DNA of 64,000 nt from Cytobacillus solani (GCF_001420595.1 NZ_LJIX01000006.1:1491361-1555360), one strand, 5' to 3'; counted from the first letter of the stretch, positions 16,649-27,057 are shown. Program-made: numbers and translations. Notes: generated from the sequence alone by a model not told the origin.

Positions 16649-18124
16649 TTGAGTACGAATATGGTTTGGTGGACAATTGCAATTTATATCATTATTTCTT
16701 TATTTGTTGCTTATTTATCAAGAAGTGGAAAACAAACGAATATGGTTAGTTATTTTCTTGGAGATCGCAAATTAGGCGGCTTCGTATCTGCATTAAGTTA
16801 TAGTGCAACAACTTATAGTGCCTTTATGCTGGTTGGATTAGCAGGATTAACATATAAAGGTGGAGTAGGTGCATTTGGTTTCGAAATTATCTATTTTATG
16901 GGTGTATCCTTAGTTGCGTTTTTTGGGCCAAGGTTTTGGTTGGTAGGGAAGAAATATGGATATGTGACACCATCAGAAATGTTAGGTGATCGTTATAATA
17001 ATAAAAAGGTCGCAATGGTTGTTTCCATATTCAGCTGTCTATTCCTTATTCCTTACAGTGCAGTTCAGCTTGCTGGGGTAGGCTATCTTTTGCAGGGGAT
17101 GACAAATAATGCGATTCCATTTACTACGGGTGTGATTATTGCGACAGTCCTTGCTATTGTTTTTTCTTATATTGCTGGTATTCGATCAGTTGCCTGGACG
17201 GATTCCTTACAAGCATTATTTATGATTGTTTCTGCTACATTGGTTGTTATTCTCATTATCAATGGTTTAGGTGGTTTCGGTTCATTCTTCGAAACTCTTG
17301 AGACAAACCAGCCACATTCATTAACGGTTCCTGGAAATGGATTTTTTAGCTTTGTAAACTTTTTAGGATTAACGATTCCTTGGTTTTTCTTTAGTTTGTC
17401 TAATCCACAAGTAAGTCAAAGATTATTTATGCCAGCTTCAATGAAAAGTTTAAGAACGATGCTGATGGGATTTTTAATATTCGGTTTTGTATATACGCTA
17501 GTTTCTGTCATCTGGGGATTTTCTGCTGCAGCAATGTTTCCAGACTTGGCGAATCCAGATCTTGCCACACCAAAAATAGTATCATCAGATTTAGTATCGC
17601 CTATTCTTGCGGTAATTGTGATGGTTGGAATTATGGCAGCGGCCATCTCGACGATTGATTCTATTTTACTAACATTATCTTCTTTATTTGCAAGGGATGT
17701 ATACGGATATATAAAGAAAGATTCGAGTGATAAAAGCCAGCTGCTTGTTGGGAAAATTGTTATCCCAATCATTGCGATATTGGCTTATCTATTTGCACAG
17801 ATGAATGTAAATTTAATTGCCGTGCTGTCAGTAGCATCATCAGCAGGCTTACTAGTTGTAGTACCAGCTATAATTGGCGCGTTTTTTTGGAAAAGAGGTA
17901 CAGCTGCTGGCGTAATGACTAGTGTAATTGTTAGTGGTGTTATTGTAATTATTTTTGAATTTGCCAAACTAAAGCCGTTTGGACTTGCTTCAGGAATATG
18001 GGGAATAGTTATCTCCTCGATTCTCTTTATTACAGTTAGTTTGATAACGAAAGCTCCTGAGAAAAAAGCGGATGAATTTTTAAGTTACTTAAAGACAGAA
18101 CTAAAGAGAAGTAAAATTGTATAA
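16649..18124 (+). CDS. sodium:solute symporter (SSS/PutP family)
   Basis: 491 residues, about 13 membrane helices. N-terminal SSS features include FLGDRKLGGFVSALSYSATTYS and the later GIRSVAWTDSLQ; AAAISTIDSILLTLSS carries the conserved sodium-site region. TTG start at 16649 with GGGGTGAG just upstream. Resembles YodF/PanF-like transporters. Substrate not determinable. Confidence 0.88.
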   Translation: MSTNMVWWTIAIYIIISLFVAYLSRSGKQTNMVSYFLGDRKLGGFVSALSYSATTYSAFMLVGLAGLTYKGGVGAFGFEIIYFMGVSLVAFFGPRFWLVGKKYGYVTPSEMLGDRYNNKKVAMVVSIFSCLFLIPYSAVQLAGVGYLLQGMTNNAIPFTTGVIIATVLAIVFSYIAGIRSVAWTDSLQALFMIVSATLVVILIINGLGGFGSFFETLETNQPHSLTVPGNGFFSFVNFLGLTIPWFFFSLSNPQVSQRLFMPASMKSLRTMLMGFLIFGFVYTLVSVIWGFSAAAMFPDLANPDLATPKIVSSDLVSPILAVIVMVGIMAAAISTIDSILLTLSSLFARDVYGYIKKDSSDKSQLLVGKIVIPIIAILAYLFAQMNVNLIAVLSVASSAGLLVVVPAIIGAFFWKRGTAAGVMTSVIVSGVIVIIFEFAKLKPFGLASGIWGIVISSILFITVSLITKAPEKKADEFLSYLKTELKRSKIV

Positions 18125-18126
18125 TG

Positions 18127-18162
18127 ATAAGCTCCCCTCGATTGAAGAGGGGAGCTTATTTA
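18127..18162 (+). terminator. rho-independent terminator
   Basis: Perfect 13-bp stem ATAAGCTCCCCTC / GAGGGGAGCTTAT, followed by T-rich sequence. Confidence 0.85.
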
Positions 18163-18288
18163 CTTAAAAGATAGACATTTTAATAATTTACAAAAAATTC
18201 ATAATAAATAAAATATATTTACATATAACTCATTCCTATATAATGGTAAAATAAATAGTAAGAGTTTTCAAATGGAGGCTATTTCATA

Positions 18289-19611
18289 TTGACTGCATTA
18301 ACGAAAAATATGATTGTTATTTCTTTTGATTGTTTATCTGCATTAGATTTCCCGCTCATCCATACACTGCCAAATTTCATGCGGGTTTTTCAAAAAGGAT
18401 CGTTTTCAAAAAATGTGGAAACGATTTATCCTTCTGTTACATATCCATGTCATGCAACGATTGTTACCGGTAATTACCCGAATCGTCATGGGGTGATTAA
18501 TAATACATTATTACAGCCAGGTGTTGCTTCTCCTGATTGGAATTGGTTTCGAAGTGCAATTAAGGGTACGACATTATACGATGAAGCGTGCAAAGCCAAC
18601 CTAACAACAGCGGCGCTTTTATGGCCAGTTACTGGGAAAGCAAAAAGTATTCAATACAATTTGCCAGAAATATTTCCGAATCGGCCGTGGCAGAACCAAA
18701 TTCTCGTATCGCTCATGAGCGGCACCCCTTCGTATCAATGGGAGTTAAATAAACGTTTTGGTTCCATACGGAATGGATTAAACCAGCCAGAATTGGATGA
18801 TTTTGTTTTAGAATCCACGGTTCATACAATTTTGACGAAAGAACCAAATTTACTTCTCGTTCATTTTACAGATCTGGATACGATGCGCCATAATTATGGC
18901 GTGTTTTCAGATGAGGCAACAGATGCCATTCACCGGCATGATCAAAGACTTGGACGTATTTTGGATGCACTCGAGGAAAACGGAAGATATGAGGAAACAA
19001 CAATTGTTATTCTTGGGGATCATAGTGCATTGGATGAAAATAAAGCTGTTCATTTAAATGTAATTTTCCGGGAAAAGAACCTAATATCTATTGATTCTAA
19101 AGGGAAAATAACCGATTGGAAGGTCTATTGCAATGGCTGTGACGGCTCAGCATATATTTACTTAAAAAATAATAATGACAATCAAACGAAACAAGCGGTG
19201 AAAAATATTCTAGATGAATTAATAGCCGATCCTGACAACGGCATTGAAAGAATTCTAACTGGAGAGGAGGCTGGTAGAAAAGGGGCAGATTCTACTTGTG
19301 CATATATGGTCGAGGCTCGTCTTGGCTTTTACTTTCTTGAGTCTCATGAGGGCGAGTATATAAAGCATGTGACGCAGAAAGATGTCTGGGAAAATAATAA
19401 ATATATGCTTGCCTGTCATGGATATTCGCCAGAGAAGCAAGATTATTCAACATTTTTCCTTGCATCAGGAAAAGGGATTCTTGCGGATGAGGAAGTTCCT
19501 TTTATGAGACTCATTGATATTGGTCCAACTTTAGCTAGATTGCTAGGGGTGGACCTAGGGCACACTGATGGGCAAGTAATAGAAAAGTTCTTAAATTTAA
19601 AGGATCCATAA
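18289..19611 (+). CDS. alkaline phosphatase-superfamily phosphodiesterase/pyrophosphatase
   Basis: 440 residues, no clear signal peptide. Belongs to the type I phosphodiesterase/nucleotide pyrophosphatase group: first metal aspartate in VISFDCLSA, catalytic threonine in YPCHATIVTGNYPNRHG, later HFTDLDTMRHNYG and LGDHS. Members hydrolyse phosphodiesters or phosphonates with two metal ions. TTG start, GGAGG twelve bases upstream. Specific substrate unknown. Confidence 0.85.
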   Translation: MTALTKNMIVISFDCLSALDFPLIHTLPNFMRVFQKGSFSKNVETIYPSVTYPCHATIVTGNYPNRHGVINNTLLQPGVASPDWNWFRSAIKGTTLYDEACKANLTTAALLWPVTGKAKSIQYNLPEIFPNRPWQNQILVSLMSGTPSYQWELNKRFGSIRNGLNQPELDDFVLESTVHTILTKEPNLLLVHFTDLDTMRHNYGVFSDEATDAIHRHDQRLGRILDALEENGRYEETTIVILGDHSALDENKAVHLNVIFREKNLISIDSKGKITDWKVYCNGCDGSAYIYLKNNNDNQTKQAVKNILDELIADPDNGIERILTGEEAGRKGADSTCAYMVEARLGFYFLESHEGEYIKHVTQKDVWENNKYMLACHGYSPEKQDYSTFFLASGKGILADEEVPFMRLIDIGPTLARLLGVDLGHTDGQVIEKFLNLKDP

Positions 19612-19618
19612 GGAGATT

Positions 19619-19789
19619 CAGCTCCAGCGCCTAGCCCCTCGAGGTCACAAGCCAATCCTCCCAAAAAGGTAAAGAGCACCTTTTCAGGAGGCTTGTCTTG
19701 TGCTTGTCGGGGCTGAACACTAAGGAAAGCTCCTTTGAGTAATCCACGCAGGAACAATCCGCCTTTGATTGTTCCGAAGGCGCTTCCGC
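19619..19789. repeat. dispersed hairpin repeat, copy A (with insert)
   Basis: Begins CAGCTCCAGCGCCTAGCCCC and ends AAGGCGCTTCCGC. The ends are mutually complementary (AGCGCC...GGCGCTT; AGCCCC...GGGGCT; CACAAG...CTTGTG), so RNA from it would fold into a long hairpin. Relative to copy B it has an extra segment of about 50 bases that contains its own hairpin GGAACAATC / GATTGTTCC. Fills the gap between the phosphodiesterase and the MFS gene. Confidence 0.75.
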
Positions 19790-19812
19790 ATTTAGTATAA
19801 GGAGGTTGTTTA

Positions 19813-21096
19813 ATGAAGAAAATGTCCAAACCTGAACGTAGCTGGGTGTTTTATGATTGGGCGAACTCGGCTTACTCCATTGTTGTTGTTACTGCCATTT
19901 TTCCTTTGTATTTTAAATCAGCTGCAACAGCGGCAGGAATTTCTGCCGCAACATCAACAGCCTATTGGGGATATGCTAATTCATTTGCTACATTAATCGT
20001 TTCAATATTAGCTCCATTATTAGGGACGATTGCTGATTTTAGAGGGTTTAAGAAAAGGTTTTTTACCTTCTTTGCCTGTTTAGGAATTGTTTTTACATTA
20101 ATCCTTGCGGTTGTCCCAACTGAACAGTGGCTAATCTTATTAATTTGTTTTGTGCTGACTTCAATCGGATTTGCTGGGGCAAATATATTTTATGATGCAT
20201 TTCTTGTAGACGTTACGAGTGAGGATCGAATGAACCGTATTTCCGCAAATGGTTTTGCCCTTGGATATATCGGAAGCACGATTCCTTTTATCTTGTCTAT
20301 TGCTATTATTATTTTAGCTCAGAAAGGTGTTATACCGTTGTCTGTAGGAATTGCCAGCCAGATTGCCTTTGTCATTACAGCGTTATGGTGGGGACTTTTC
20401 ACAATGCCGATGCTGAAAAATGTTGAGCAAATGTACTATGAAGAGCGTGTGCCGAATCCTGTTTCTGCTAGTTTTAAGAAGCTTTTTACCACATTGAAAA
20501 ATATTAAAGCCTATCGTGCGTTATTTCTATTCTTATTAGCATATTTCTTTTATATTGATGGGGTTCATACAATATTTACGATGGCAACAGCCTATGGTTC
20601 TGACATTGGGATCGATTCAACGACTCTATTAATTGTCTTATTTGTTACGCAGGTAATAGCCGCGCCATTTACAGTTCTATTTGGCAAGCTGGGACAAAGA
20701 TTTAATGAAAAAAGAATGATTATGGTCGGAATTCTTATGTATATTTTCATTTGTATTTATGCTTACTTCCTAAAAACAGCCATAGATTTCTGGGTTCTTG
20801 CTCTGCTCGTAGGAACCGTTCAAGGTGGGGTTCAAGCTCTTAGCCGTGCCTATTTTGCTAAGCTGGTTCCAAAGCAATCTTCGAATGAATTCTTTGGCTT
20901 CTATAATATTTTCGGCAAGTTTGCTGCGATTGCCGGTCCAGTACTTGTTGGTGCTACCGCACAAATCACTGGGAATACTAATAGTGGGGTATTCAGTCTT
21001 GTCATTTTATTTGTCATTGGCGGGGTGTTGCTTCTTCGTGTTCCAAAGCATGGGGGAGTGGCAACAGATCAATCAATATCAAATACCACACACTAA
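19813..21096 (+). CDS. MFS transporter, UMF1/Atg22-like (YxiO type)
   Basis: 427 residues, twelve predicted membrane helices. The N-terminal [15 protein letters not shown] is the hallmark of the UMF1 family. B. subtilis YxiO has the same length. Eukaryotic Atg22 relatives release amino acids from vacuoles; bacterial substrates are undefined. ATG follows AAGGAGG. Confidence 0.88.
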   Translation: MKKMSKPERSWVFYDWANSAYSIVVVTAIFPLYFKSAATAAGISAATSTAYWGYANSFATLIVSILAPLLGTIADFRGFKKRFFTFFACLGIVFTLILAVVPTEQWLILLICFVLTSIGFAGANIFYDAFLVDVTSEDRMNRISANGFALGYIGSTIPFILSIAIIILAQKGVIPLSVGIASQIAFVITALWWGLFTMPMLKNVEQMYYEERVPNPVSASFKKLFTTLKNIKAYRALFLFLLAYFFYIDGVHTIFTMATAYGSDIGIDSTTLLIVLFVTQVIAAPFTVLFGKLGQRFNEKRMIMVGILMYIFICIYAYFLKTAIDFWVLALLVGTVQGGVQALSRAYFAKLVPKQSSNEFFGFYNIFGKFAAIAGPVLVGATAQITGNTNSGVFSLVILFVIGGVLLLRVPKHGGVATDQSISNTTH

Positions 21097-21105
21097 TTCG
21101 AGAAA

Positions 21106-21142
21106 AAGCTGCAATCCATTTTATAGATTGCAGCTTTTTTCT
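21106..21142. terminator. bidirectional terminator
   Basis: AAGCTGCAATC / GATTGCAGCTT stem with A-run before and T-run after, between convergent genes. Confidence 0.85.
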
Positions 21143-21189
21143 TTCAGAATATACAGAGGAGAATTCCCCGTATGGTGCATGTAACCGGA

Positions 21190-21897
21190 TTATTTTTTCG
21201 CAGTAACAATGAAAGCTGGTGTATCAATAGAGTAAGGGCTGCTATTAAAATTCCCAAATGAGTTAATTTCTTTAAATCTACAGCTTTCAAGCAGTGGCAG
21301 CAGCTGACTCGCTGTAGCTGGATACAATGGAAGAGTATTGGATTGAGTTTCCCCATCTACTGTCAAGGTGGTAGTAAAAAGTATATTATCCCTAGCTAAA
21401 TTGTAATGGCGTTGAAATTCTAAATTTTCCTTTCTAATCACTGGGAAGGAGAAATCCTTTTTTCCTAATACTCTTTCAAAATTTACTATTTGAAGAATAA
21501 AAACTCCATTTTCATTCAGTTTATTGAAGGTTACCTGCAAAAATTGATCGATTTCTTCCAAATTCTTTAAGTGTGCAATGGTATTGCCTATGCAATAGAT
21601 GCCATCATAGGTTTCTGTGAATTCATCTACTTGTTGCATAGCTTTAGTCTCAACATTAAGTGATATAGTTTCTGCTAATGCCTTCATACGTATCTCTTCG
21701 GCCATTCTTTCTTCAGGCTCAGTCGCAGTGACAGTGAAGCCTTCCTTTGCAAGAGCAAGTGCCATATTCCCCGTTCCAGCACCAACATCTAAGATTTTTC
21801 CGCCTTTAGGTAAATGAGCGGATAGAAATTGCTTTGTATGTTTATTTGCAGGGAAAATTTGATCATAATAGGGTGTCAAAATTTTATAAAATGACAT
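21190..21897 (-). CDS. class I SAM-dependent methyltransferase
   Basis: 235 residues. Motif I LDVGAGTGNMALALA near residues 37-51, motif II region VTATEPEERM, and GIYCIGNTIAHL as the post-II region. Looks like a small-molecule methyltransferase of the Methyltransf_25 type. The ATG has an AAAGGATGATT-type ribosome site. No operon partner. Confidence 0.85.
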   Translation of the reverse strand: MSFYKILTPYYDQIFPANKHTKQFLSAHLPKGGKILDVGAGTGNMALALAKEGFTVTATEPEERMAEEIRMKALAETISLNVETKAMQQVDEFTETYDGIYCIGNTIAHLKNLEEIDQFLQVTFNKLNENGVFILQIVNFERVLGKKDFSFPVIRKENLEFQRHYNLARDNILFTTTLTVDGETQSNTLPLYPATASQLLPLLESCRFKEINSFGNFNSSPYSIDTPAFIVTAKK

Positions 21898-22120
21898 CTA
21901 GTAATCATCCTTTCTTTTTTATATTTTCTCTCTTAACTATACGAAAAAAAGGACAAAACACTGTGATTGTCATCATAGCGAATAAACACTTCTTTTATCG
22001 AAATGCCACTATTATTAGCGAATGCCATTTTTTTGTGATTCATATCACCGTTTAGTTGATTTTTCTCTATTAAAATAAATTAAAATTCTAAATTTTTTAA
22101 TAAAGAGAGAGGTGTATTTA

Positions 22121-23059
22121 TTGAATCGCGGTAGATTAGCGTTCTTTACTATTTTATTGACATATCTTTTGATTGTATTTGGAGGGTATGTAGCCTCATC
22201 AGAATCTGGCATGGGCTGTGGTCCAGAATGGCCGTTATGTAACGGAGCTGTTATCCCCATTTTACAAGGAGATACGTTAATTGAATTTGCTCATCGAGTG
22301 ATAGGGGCCATTCTCGGAATAATGGCGGTACTGTTATTTGTTAAGATTATTCGGTCACAGACAAATACTACTATTCGTTCAGTTGCATGGGGAATGATAT
22401 TCTTATTAACTGTACAAATTCTTCTTGGAGCTGTAGTTGTCATTCTTGATCTGCCTGCTATTGTCGTGACAGGACATTTATTAGTTGCCATGATATTCCT
22501 TGCTAGCCTTATCTGGCTTTGGAGGAGCACGAGTATGAAGGAATCGAAGGAAAAAATTCATACGGTTTCTATTAATATTGAAAAACGTAAACAAATAATC
22601 AATCATTTAAATATTGTCTTAATCCTGTTACTATTAACTCTCGTTTTTGGCGCCTACATTAAACATGAATCTTACGGATTAGCATGCGGGTGGCTAACAT
22701 GTGGGGATTCACTTCTGCCAAATACATTACAAGAAATTCTTCAAACGGTACATAGAGTATTAGCGGTCATATCTACTATCTATCTTTTGCTGATCAGTTT
22801 TTGGGCGTTTTCAAAAAGATGGGGTGTGGCTATGCAAAATCGCTTATTCATTGCATTATTAGTAGTGTTGCTGCAACTGCTAATCGGAGTATTGACAGTC
22901 ATATCTTATCTTGATATCCCATGGGCTGTACTGCATTTGGCGATTGGAACCGCATTGTTCGGTTTCGTATATGAGGCAAGAGCCTTTGCAGGAATTCATA
23001 TGCCATTAACAAGAAAGCCAAGAATAGCAGTGAATGAAAATAATAAAAGTCAGATGTGA
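22121..23059 (+). CDS. ctaA: heme A synthase
   Basis: 312 residues, eight membrane helices in two four-helix halves. Each half has an extracytoplasmic cysteine pair (CGPEWPLC and CGWLTC) and haem-binding histidines (EFAHRVIG, VTGHLL, TVHRVL, AVLHLAIG). It converts heme O to heme A for cytochrome oxidases. TTG at 22121 is chosen because AGAGAGGTG lies six bases upstream; the GTG at 22112 sits inside that ribosome site. No ctaB or ctaCDEF is in this window, although a heme-copper operon lies 28 kb downstream. Confidence 0.93.
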   Translation: MNRGRLAFFTILLTYLLIVFGGYVASSESGMGCGPEWPLCNGAVIPILQGDTLIEFAHRVIGAILGIMAVLLFVKIIRSQTNTTIRSVAWGMIFLLTVQILLGAVVVILDLPAIVVTGHLLVAMIFLASLIWLWRSTSMKESKEKIHTVSINIEKRKQIINHLNIVLILLLLTLVFGAYIKHESYGLACGWLTCGDSLLPNTLQEILQTVHRVLAVISTIYLLLISFWAFSKRWGVAMQNRLFIALLVVLLQLLIGVLTVISYLDIPWAVLHLAIGTALFGFVYEARAFAGIHMPLTRKPRIAVNENNKSQM

Positions 23060-23079
23060 AAATATAACTATGAAAAAAT

Positions 23080-23114
23080 GCTGCTCCAGAATAATGGACC
23101 AGCTTTTTTTTTTT
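23080..23114 (+). terminator. rho-independent terminator
   Basis: GCTGCTCCA / TGGACCAGC stem with one mismatch, followed by eleven T. Confidence 0.8.
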
Positions 23115-23223
23115 GAATGAGCCAGGGATGTATTTTAATTCGTTATTAAACTTATCATTAAGCGGATAATTATTAATCTAGAATTGTAAGTTAATAGTAA
23201 TGATAATATTTTTAAATATGTAT

Positions 23224-23252
23224 TTGAAATTCTTAAAAGATAGGAGTATAGT
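23224..23252 (+). promoter_or_regulatory. promoter of yjlC-ndh
   Basis: TTGAAA at 23224-23229, 17-base spacer, TATAGT at 23247-23252. Confidence 0.6.
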
Positions 23253-23304
23253 AGTTAAGGGGTAACTGATAGGAAGCAAGCAAGTGAATTTTTTTTGAAC
23301 TTTT

Positions 23305-23322
23305 TTGTGAAATATCACACAA
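23305..23322 (+). promoter_or_regulatory. Rex-like operator
   Basis: TTGTGAAATATCACACAA matches the TTGTG-N8-CACAA form of Rex (NADH/NAD+ sensor) sites, about 50 bases after the predicted start of transcription. In B. subtilis the yjlC-ndh operon is a known Rex target. Confidence 0.7.
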
Positions 23323-23384
23323 GTCACAATTTCCTTTCAGTTTATTATTTTCAAAATATTTTTAGATGCAAAGGGGAATAGAAA

Positions 23385-23828
23385 ATGACAGCTACGCTTA
23401 CTCAAACAAAGCCAGAACAAGAACATTTCGAAATGTCATCCAATCGTGAAAGACAAGATATCCTTGATCAGCTGTTAAAACCAGAAGTTCAAGAATCATT
23501 AACAGCCTTAGTTGATCAGCTGCCAAAACTAACTGAACTTCTTAATGTATTGAATAAGTCTTATGACTTTGCTCAATCAGTTGCAACTGATGATGTATTA
23601 AAGAATGATACTGTTGGAGCTATTAAAGAAATAGTAGATCCTGTTAAAAATTCCGTGAAAAGTATTGCTGCAACTGCCATTGAAGCAAAGGATCGTGCAG
23701 AAGAAAGCCATGAAGTAATCGGTCTTTTTGGTCTTTTAAAAATGATTAAAGACCCACAAGCACAGAAACTTTTCCGTTTTATAACAGCTTATCTTGAAAT
23801 TTCTTCAGAACGCAGCAACCAAAAATAA
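23385..23828 (+). CDS. yjlC: DUF1641 protein, YjlC
   Basis: 147 residues, mainly helical and amphipathic, no membrane segment. DUF1641 core toward the C-terminus (VIGLFGLLKMIKDPQAQKLFRF). Same gene order as in B. subtilis, where yjlC precedes ndh. The function is unknown; a supporting role for NADH dehydrogenase is possible. ATG with AAGGGG upstream, 36 bases before ndh. Confidence 0.85.
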   Translation: MTATLTQTKPEQEHFEMSSNRERQDILDQLLKPEVQESLTALVDQLPKLTELLNVLNKSYDFAQSVATDDVLKNDTVGAIKEIVDPVKNSVKSIAATAIEAKDRAEESHEVIGLFGLLKMIKDPQAQKLFRFITAYLEISSERSNQK

Positions 23829-23864
23829 TTCTTTCTATACAACAAAGTAAGGACGGGGAAAATA

Positions 23865-25046
23865 ATGACGAAACATATTGTTATTCTAGGTGCAGGTTAC
23901 GGCGGACTTCTTTCAGCTCTAACTGTTCGTAAATATTTAGATAGTAATGAAGCTTATGTTACAGTAGTAAATCAATATCCAACACACCAAATCATTACGG
24001 AACTACACCGTCTTGCTGGTGGAACAATTTCTGAACAAGCTGTTTCTATGCCATTAGAAAAGCTTTTCAAAGGAAAAGATATTGATCTTAAAATTGCTAA
24101 AGTTGAATCATTCTCTGTAGATAATAAAGAAGTGAAGCTTTCTGACGGTTCTACTTTAACTTATGATGCTCTTGTTGTATCTTTAGGCAGTAAAACAGGT
24201 TACTTCGGTATCCCAGGACTTGAAGAAAACAGCATGGTTTTAAAATCAGTTGATGATGCAAACAATATTTTCAATCATATTGAAGGCAAAATTCGTGAAT
24301 ATGCGAAATCAAAAAATGAAGCAGATGCAACGATCGTAATCGGCGGCGGCGGTTTAACAGGTGTTGAATTAGTTGGCGAGATTGTTGATAATATGCCAAA
24401 AATCGCTAAAAACTATGGCGTAGATCCAAAAGAATTAAAGATCAAGCTTGTAGAAGCAGGTCCAAAAATTCTTCCAGTATTGCCAGATCACTTAATTGAA
24501 CGTGCAACAGCAAGCCTTGAAGCGCGTGGTGTTGAATTCTTAACTGGTCTTCCTGTAACAAATGTTAGCGGTAATGAGATCGACTTAAAAGATGGTACAA
24601 AAATCATTGCTAATACATTTGTATGGACAGGCGGAATCCAAGCTCTTCCTATCGTTGAAGAATCTGGTCTTGCATGTGACCGTGGCCGTGCAACTGTGAA
24701 TGAATTCCTACAATCAACTTCACATAATGATGTATTTGTTGTTGGTGATAGTGCTGTTGCATTCCCAGCAGAAGGTGGTCGTCCATACGCTCCAACTGCT
24801 CAAAATGCATGGCAGATGGGAGAACTTGTTGGTTACAATTTATATGCATATCTTCAAGATAAAACGTTTGAAGCATTTGCACCAGTTAACTCTGGTACGC
24901 TTGCTAGCCTTGGACGCAAAGATGCGGTTGCAACAATTGGTGCAAACAATACTTCTCTAAAAGGCATGCCTGCTACATTAATGAAAGAAGCAAGTAACGT
25001 TCGATACTTATCACATATTAAAGCACTATTCAGCTTAGCTTACTAA
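23865..25046 (+). CDS. ndh: type II NADH dehydrogenase (NDH-2)
   Basis: 393 residues, the length of B. subtilis Ndh. FAD-binding GAGYGGL at residues 9-15, second dinucleotide fold VIGGGGLTGVELVGE near residue 165 for NADH, and a late FVVGDSA that contacts FAD. The C-terminus is amphipathic, for peripheral membrane attachment. Passes electrons from NADH to menaquinone without proton pumping. Upstream Rex-like site suggests redox feedback control. Confidence 0.95.
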   Translation: MTKHIVILGAGYGGLLSALTVRKYLDSNEAYVTVVNQYPTHQIITELHRLAGGTISEQAVSMPLEKLFKGKDIDLKIAKVESFSVDNKEVKLSDGSTLTYDALVVSLGSKTGYFGIPGLEENSMVLKSVDDANNIFNHIEGKIREYAKSKNEADATIVIGGGGLTGVELVGEIVDNMPKIAKNYGVDPKELKIKLVEAGPKILPVLPDHLIERATASLEARGVEFLTGLPVTNVSGNEIDLKDGTKIIANTFVWTGGIQALPIVEESGLACDRGRATVNEFLQSTSHNDVFVVGDSAVAFPAEGGRPYAPTAQNAWQMGELVGYNLYAYLQDKTFEAFAPVNSGTLASLGRKDAVATIGANNTSLKGMPATLMKEASNVRYLSHIKALFSLAY

Positions 25047-25064
25047 AAATAGTATATATAGAAG

Positions 25065-25110
25065 GAACCAGTCTACAGCATGATAAGATGCAGTAAACTG
25101 GTTCTATTTT
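25065..25110. terminator. terminator hairpin between ndh and pepT
   Basis: GAACCAGT / ACTGGTTC outer stem with inner TACAGCAT / ATGCAGTA pairing, then TATTTTG. Confidence 0.7.
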
Positions 25111-25128
25111 GTTTAATATATACTAAAT

Positions 25129-26367
25129 TTAAATCTCGCCCTTCTCTTCATAAATCTGAATAATATTCAATATCACATTCGTTGCTTTCACCATATTATC
25201 AACAGAAATATATTCGTATTTGCCATGATAGTTTTCGCCGCCAGTGAAAATATTTGGTGTTGGAAGCCCCATATAGGAAAGCTGGGAGCCGTCTGTGCCA
25301 CCGCGTATCGGCTTGATGATCGGTTTAATGTCTAATCTTTCCATTGCTTCATAGGCAATATCGACAATTTCTTTTACGGGTTCAATTTTTTCCTTCATAT
25401 TATAATATTGGTCATTCATTTCTAAGATTATTGTCTCTTGTCCGTATATATCACGGAGTTCATTAGCAATCTTCTCGACCATTGCTTTTCTATTATTGAA
25501 GTTTTCTCTATCAAAATCGCGAATAATATAGTTTAAAACGGTTTGCTCAACATCTCCATTAATAGAGGATAGATGGAAAAATCCTTCGTAGCCCTCTGTA
25601 TATTCAGGTGCTTCTTCAACTGGCAGTTTATTGTTGAACTCCATGGCGATTTTTGCGGAGTTGACCAGTTTCCCTTTAGCTGTACCAGGGTGAATATTAT
25701 TCCCCTTAATTGTAATTTTGGCAGCTGCCGCATTAAAGCTCTCATATTCGAGTTCACCAAGTGGGCCGCCATCAGCAGTGTAGGCATATTTCGCCTGGAA
25801 TGCTTCTACATCAAATTTATGGGGTCCTCTGCCAATTTCCTCATCTGGAGTAAAAGCCACTCTAATTTTTCCGTGTTTAATTTCAGGATGATTGATTAAG
25901 TAGGCCATTGCAGTCATAATTTCTGCGATGCCAGCTTTGTTGTCAGCACCAAGTAGGGTCGTGCCATCCGTTGTTATTAATGTATGGCCATTATATTTGC
26001 TTAAATTAGGGTAATCCTTCGGTGAAAGGACGATATGTAAATCGTTATTTAAGATGATGTCGTTTCCACTATAGTTTTCTACGATTTGCGGTTTTACACT
26101 TGATCCTGTAAAGTCTGTTGCTGTGTCTAGATGTGCGAGGAATCCGATTGTTGGGATTTGTTTATCCGTATTTGCAGGAAGGGTTGCCATTACATACCCA
26201 TTGTCATCCATCGTTACTTCGTGCATGCCAATTGAATTTAATTCTTCTACGAGCATTTTCCCTAAGGTTAGTTGTCCTGGTGTGGAAGGACATGTTTCAC
26301 TGTCATCATTCGATTGTGTGTCAACTTTTACATAGGTAGTAAATCGTTCAATTATTTCATTTTTCAC
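25129..26367 (-). CDS. pepT: peptidase T (tripeptide aminopeptidase)
   Basis: 412 residues, M20B metallopeptidase. Zinc-site segments: [10 protein letters not shown] (first His/Asp), LLGADNKAG (bridging Asp), [10 protein letters not shown] (catalytic Glu) and YTADGG. Removes the N-terminal residue from tripeptides in the cytosol. GTG start with AAAGGAG upstream. Single gene. Confidence 0.95.
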   Translation of the reverse strand: MKNEIIERFTTYVKVDTQSNDDSETCPSTPGQLTLGKMLVEELNSIGMHEVTMDDNGYVMATLPANTDKQIPTIGFLAHLDTATDFTGSSVKPQIVENYSGNDIILNNDLHIVLSPKDYPNLSKYNGHTLITTDGTTLLGADNKAGIAEIMTAMAYLINHPEIKHGKIRVAFTPDEEIGRGPHKFDVEAFQAKYAYTADGGPLGELEYESFNAAAAKITIKGNNIHPGTAKGKLVNSAKIAMEFNNKLPVEEAPEYTEGYEGFFHLSSINGDVEQTVLNYIIRDFDRENFNNRKAMVEKIANELRDIYGQETIILEMNDQYYNMKEKIEPVKEIVDIAYEAMERLDIKPIIKPIRGGTDGSQLSYMGLPTPNIFTGGENYHGKYEYISVDNMVKATNVILNIIQIYEEKGEI

Positions 26368-26463
26368 CTTATGAACATCTCCTTTAATTGTAACTCAAGT
26401 TTATTTTATCATAATTTTTTAGCTTTTATTGTCTCGTCGTACTGTGGTGATGATGAATCCTTA

Positions 26464-26946
26464 TTAAATAAAGACATGGATAAAAACAAGACCAAGAAAT
26501 ACAAAGGCCATTACATAATGAAACCTTCTCCTTTTTCCTGATGCCTTCCATCTGCGCAATAATCCACTATACAATAGCAGCAGCAATATGCCTAAGGTGA
26601 GTGCACCGCTTGTTGTTTTTGCCTTCCAAAGGTGATCTAATTCAACAGATATCATAATAGCTGTATGTATAATAATTAGTGAGGTTGCTGTTACGGCAAT
26701 AGGAATATGATATTTCATCATCCTTTTTGAAATTTTTGCAAGCTTTACTTTAACATTTCTTACCTTGCTTTTGCGAATAAGCAGGAATACAAAATACATA
26801 TTTACATTGATTAAAAATAAAATAAATGCAGCTTGTGCAATCATTTTTCCGATTAAAATATAGTTTGAATCATACCCTTGATATAGGCTCCAGAAAATTA
26901 TTATTATGACAGTAATTACATTAATTGTAAGCCATCTAGCTATCAT
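26464..26946 (-). CDS. four-to-five-helix membrane protein with paired histidines
   Basis: 160 residues, about five hydrophobic helices. Histidines lie in membrane contexts (MKYHIPI, IIIHTAIM, RRFHYVMAF, VFIHVFI), which is the pattern of b-type haem-binding four-helix bundles such as cytochrome b561 or ferric-reductase-like proteins. I do not recognise the exact family, so haem binding is inference. Shares an intergenic region with the M20 gene on the other strand. Confidence 0.6.
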   Translation of the reverse strand: MIARWLTINVITVIIIIFWSLYQGYDSNYILIGKMIAQAAFILFLINVNMYFVFLLIRKSKVRNVKVKLAKISKRMMKYHIPIAVTATSLIIIHTAIMISVELDHLWKAKTTSGALTLGILLLLLYSGLLRRWKASGKRRRFHYVMAFVFLGLVFIHVFI

Positions 26947-27057
26947 ATTCCCCCTCCAGCCCTTTTTTTAACTATATCATTTTTCTTTCAAAAGCATTCA
27001 TTTTTGTATATGATGTTATTGATTTATTTGACTATTTCGACTAGGGGGCATACATAA

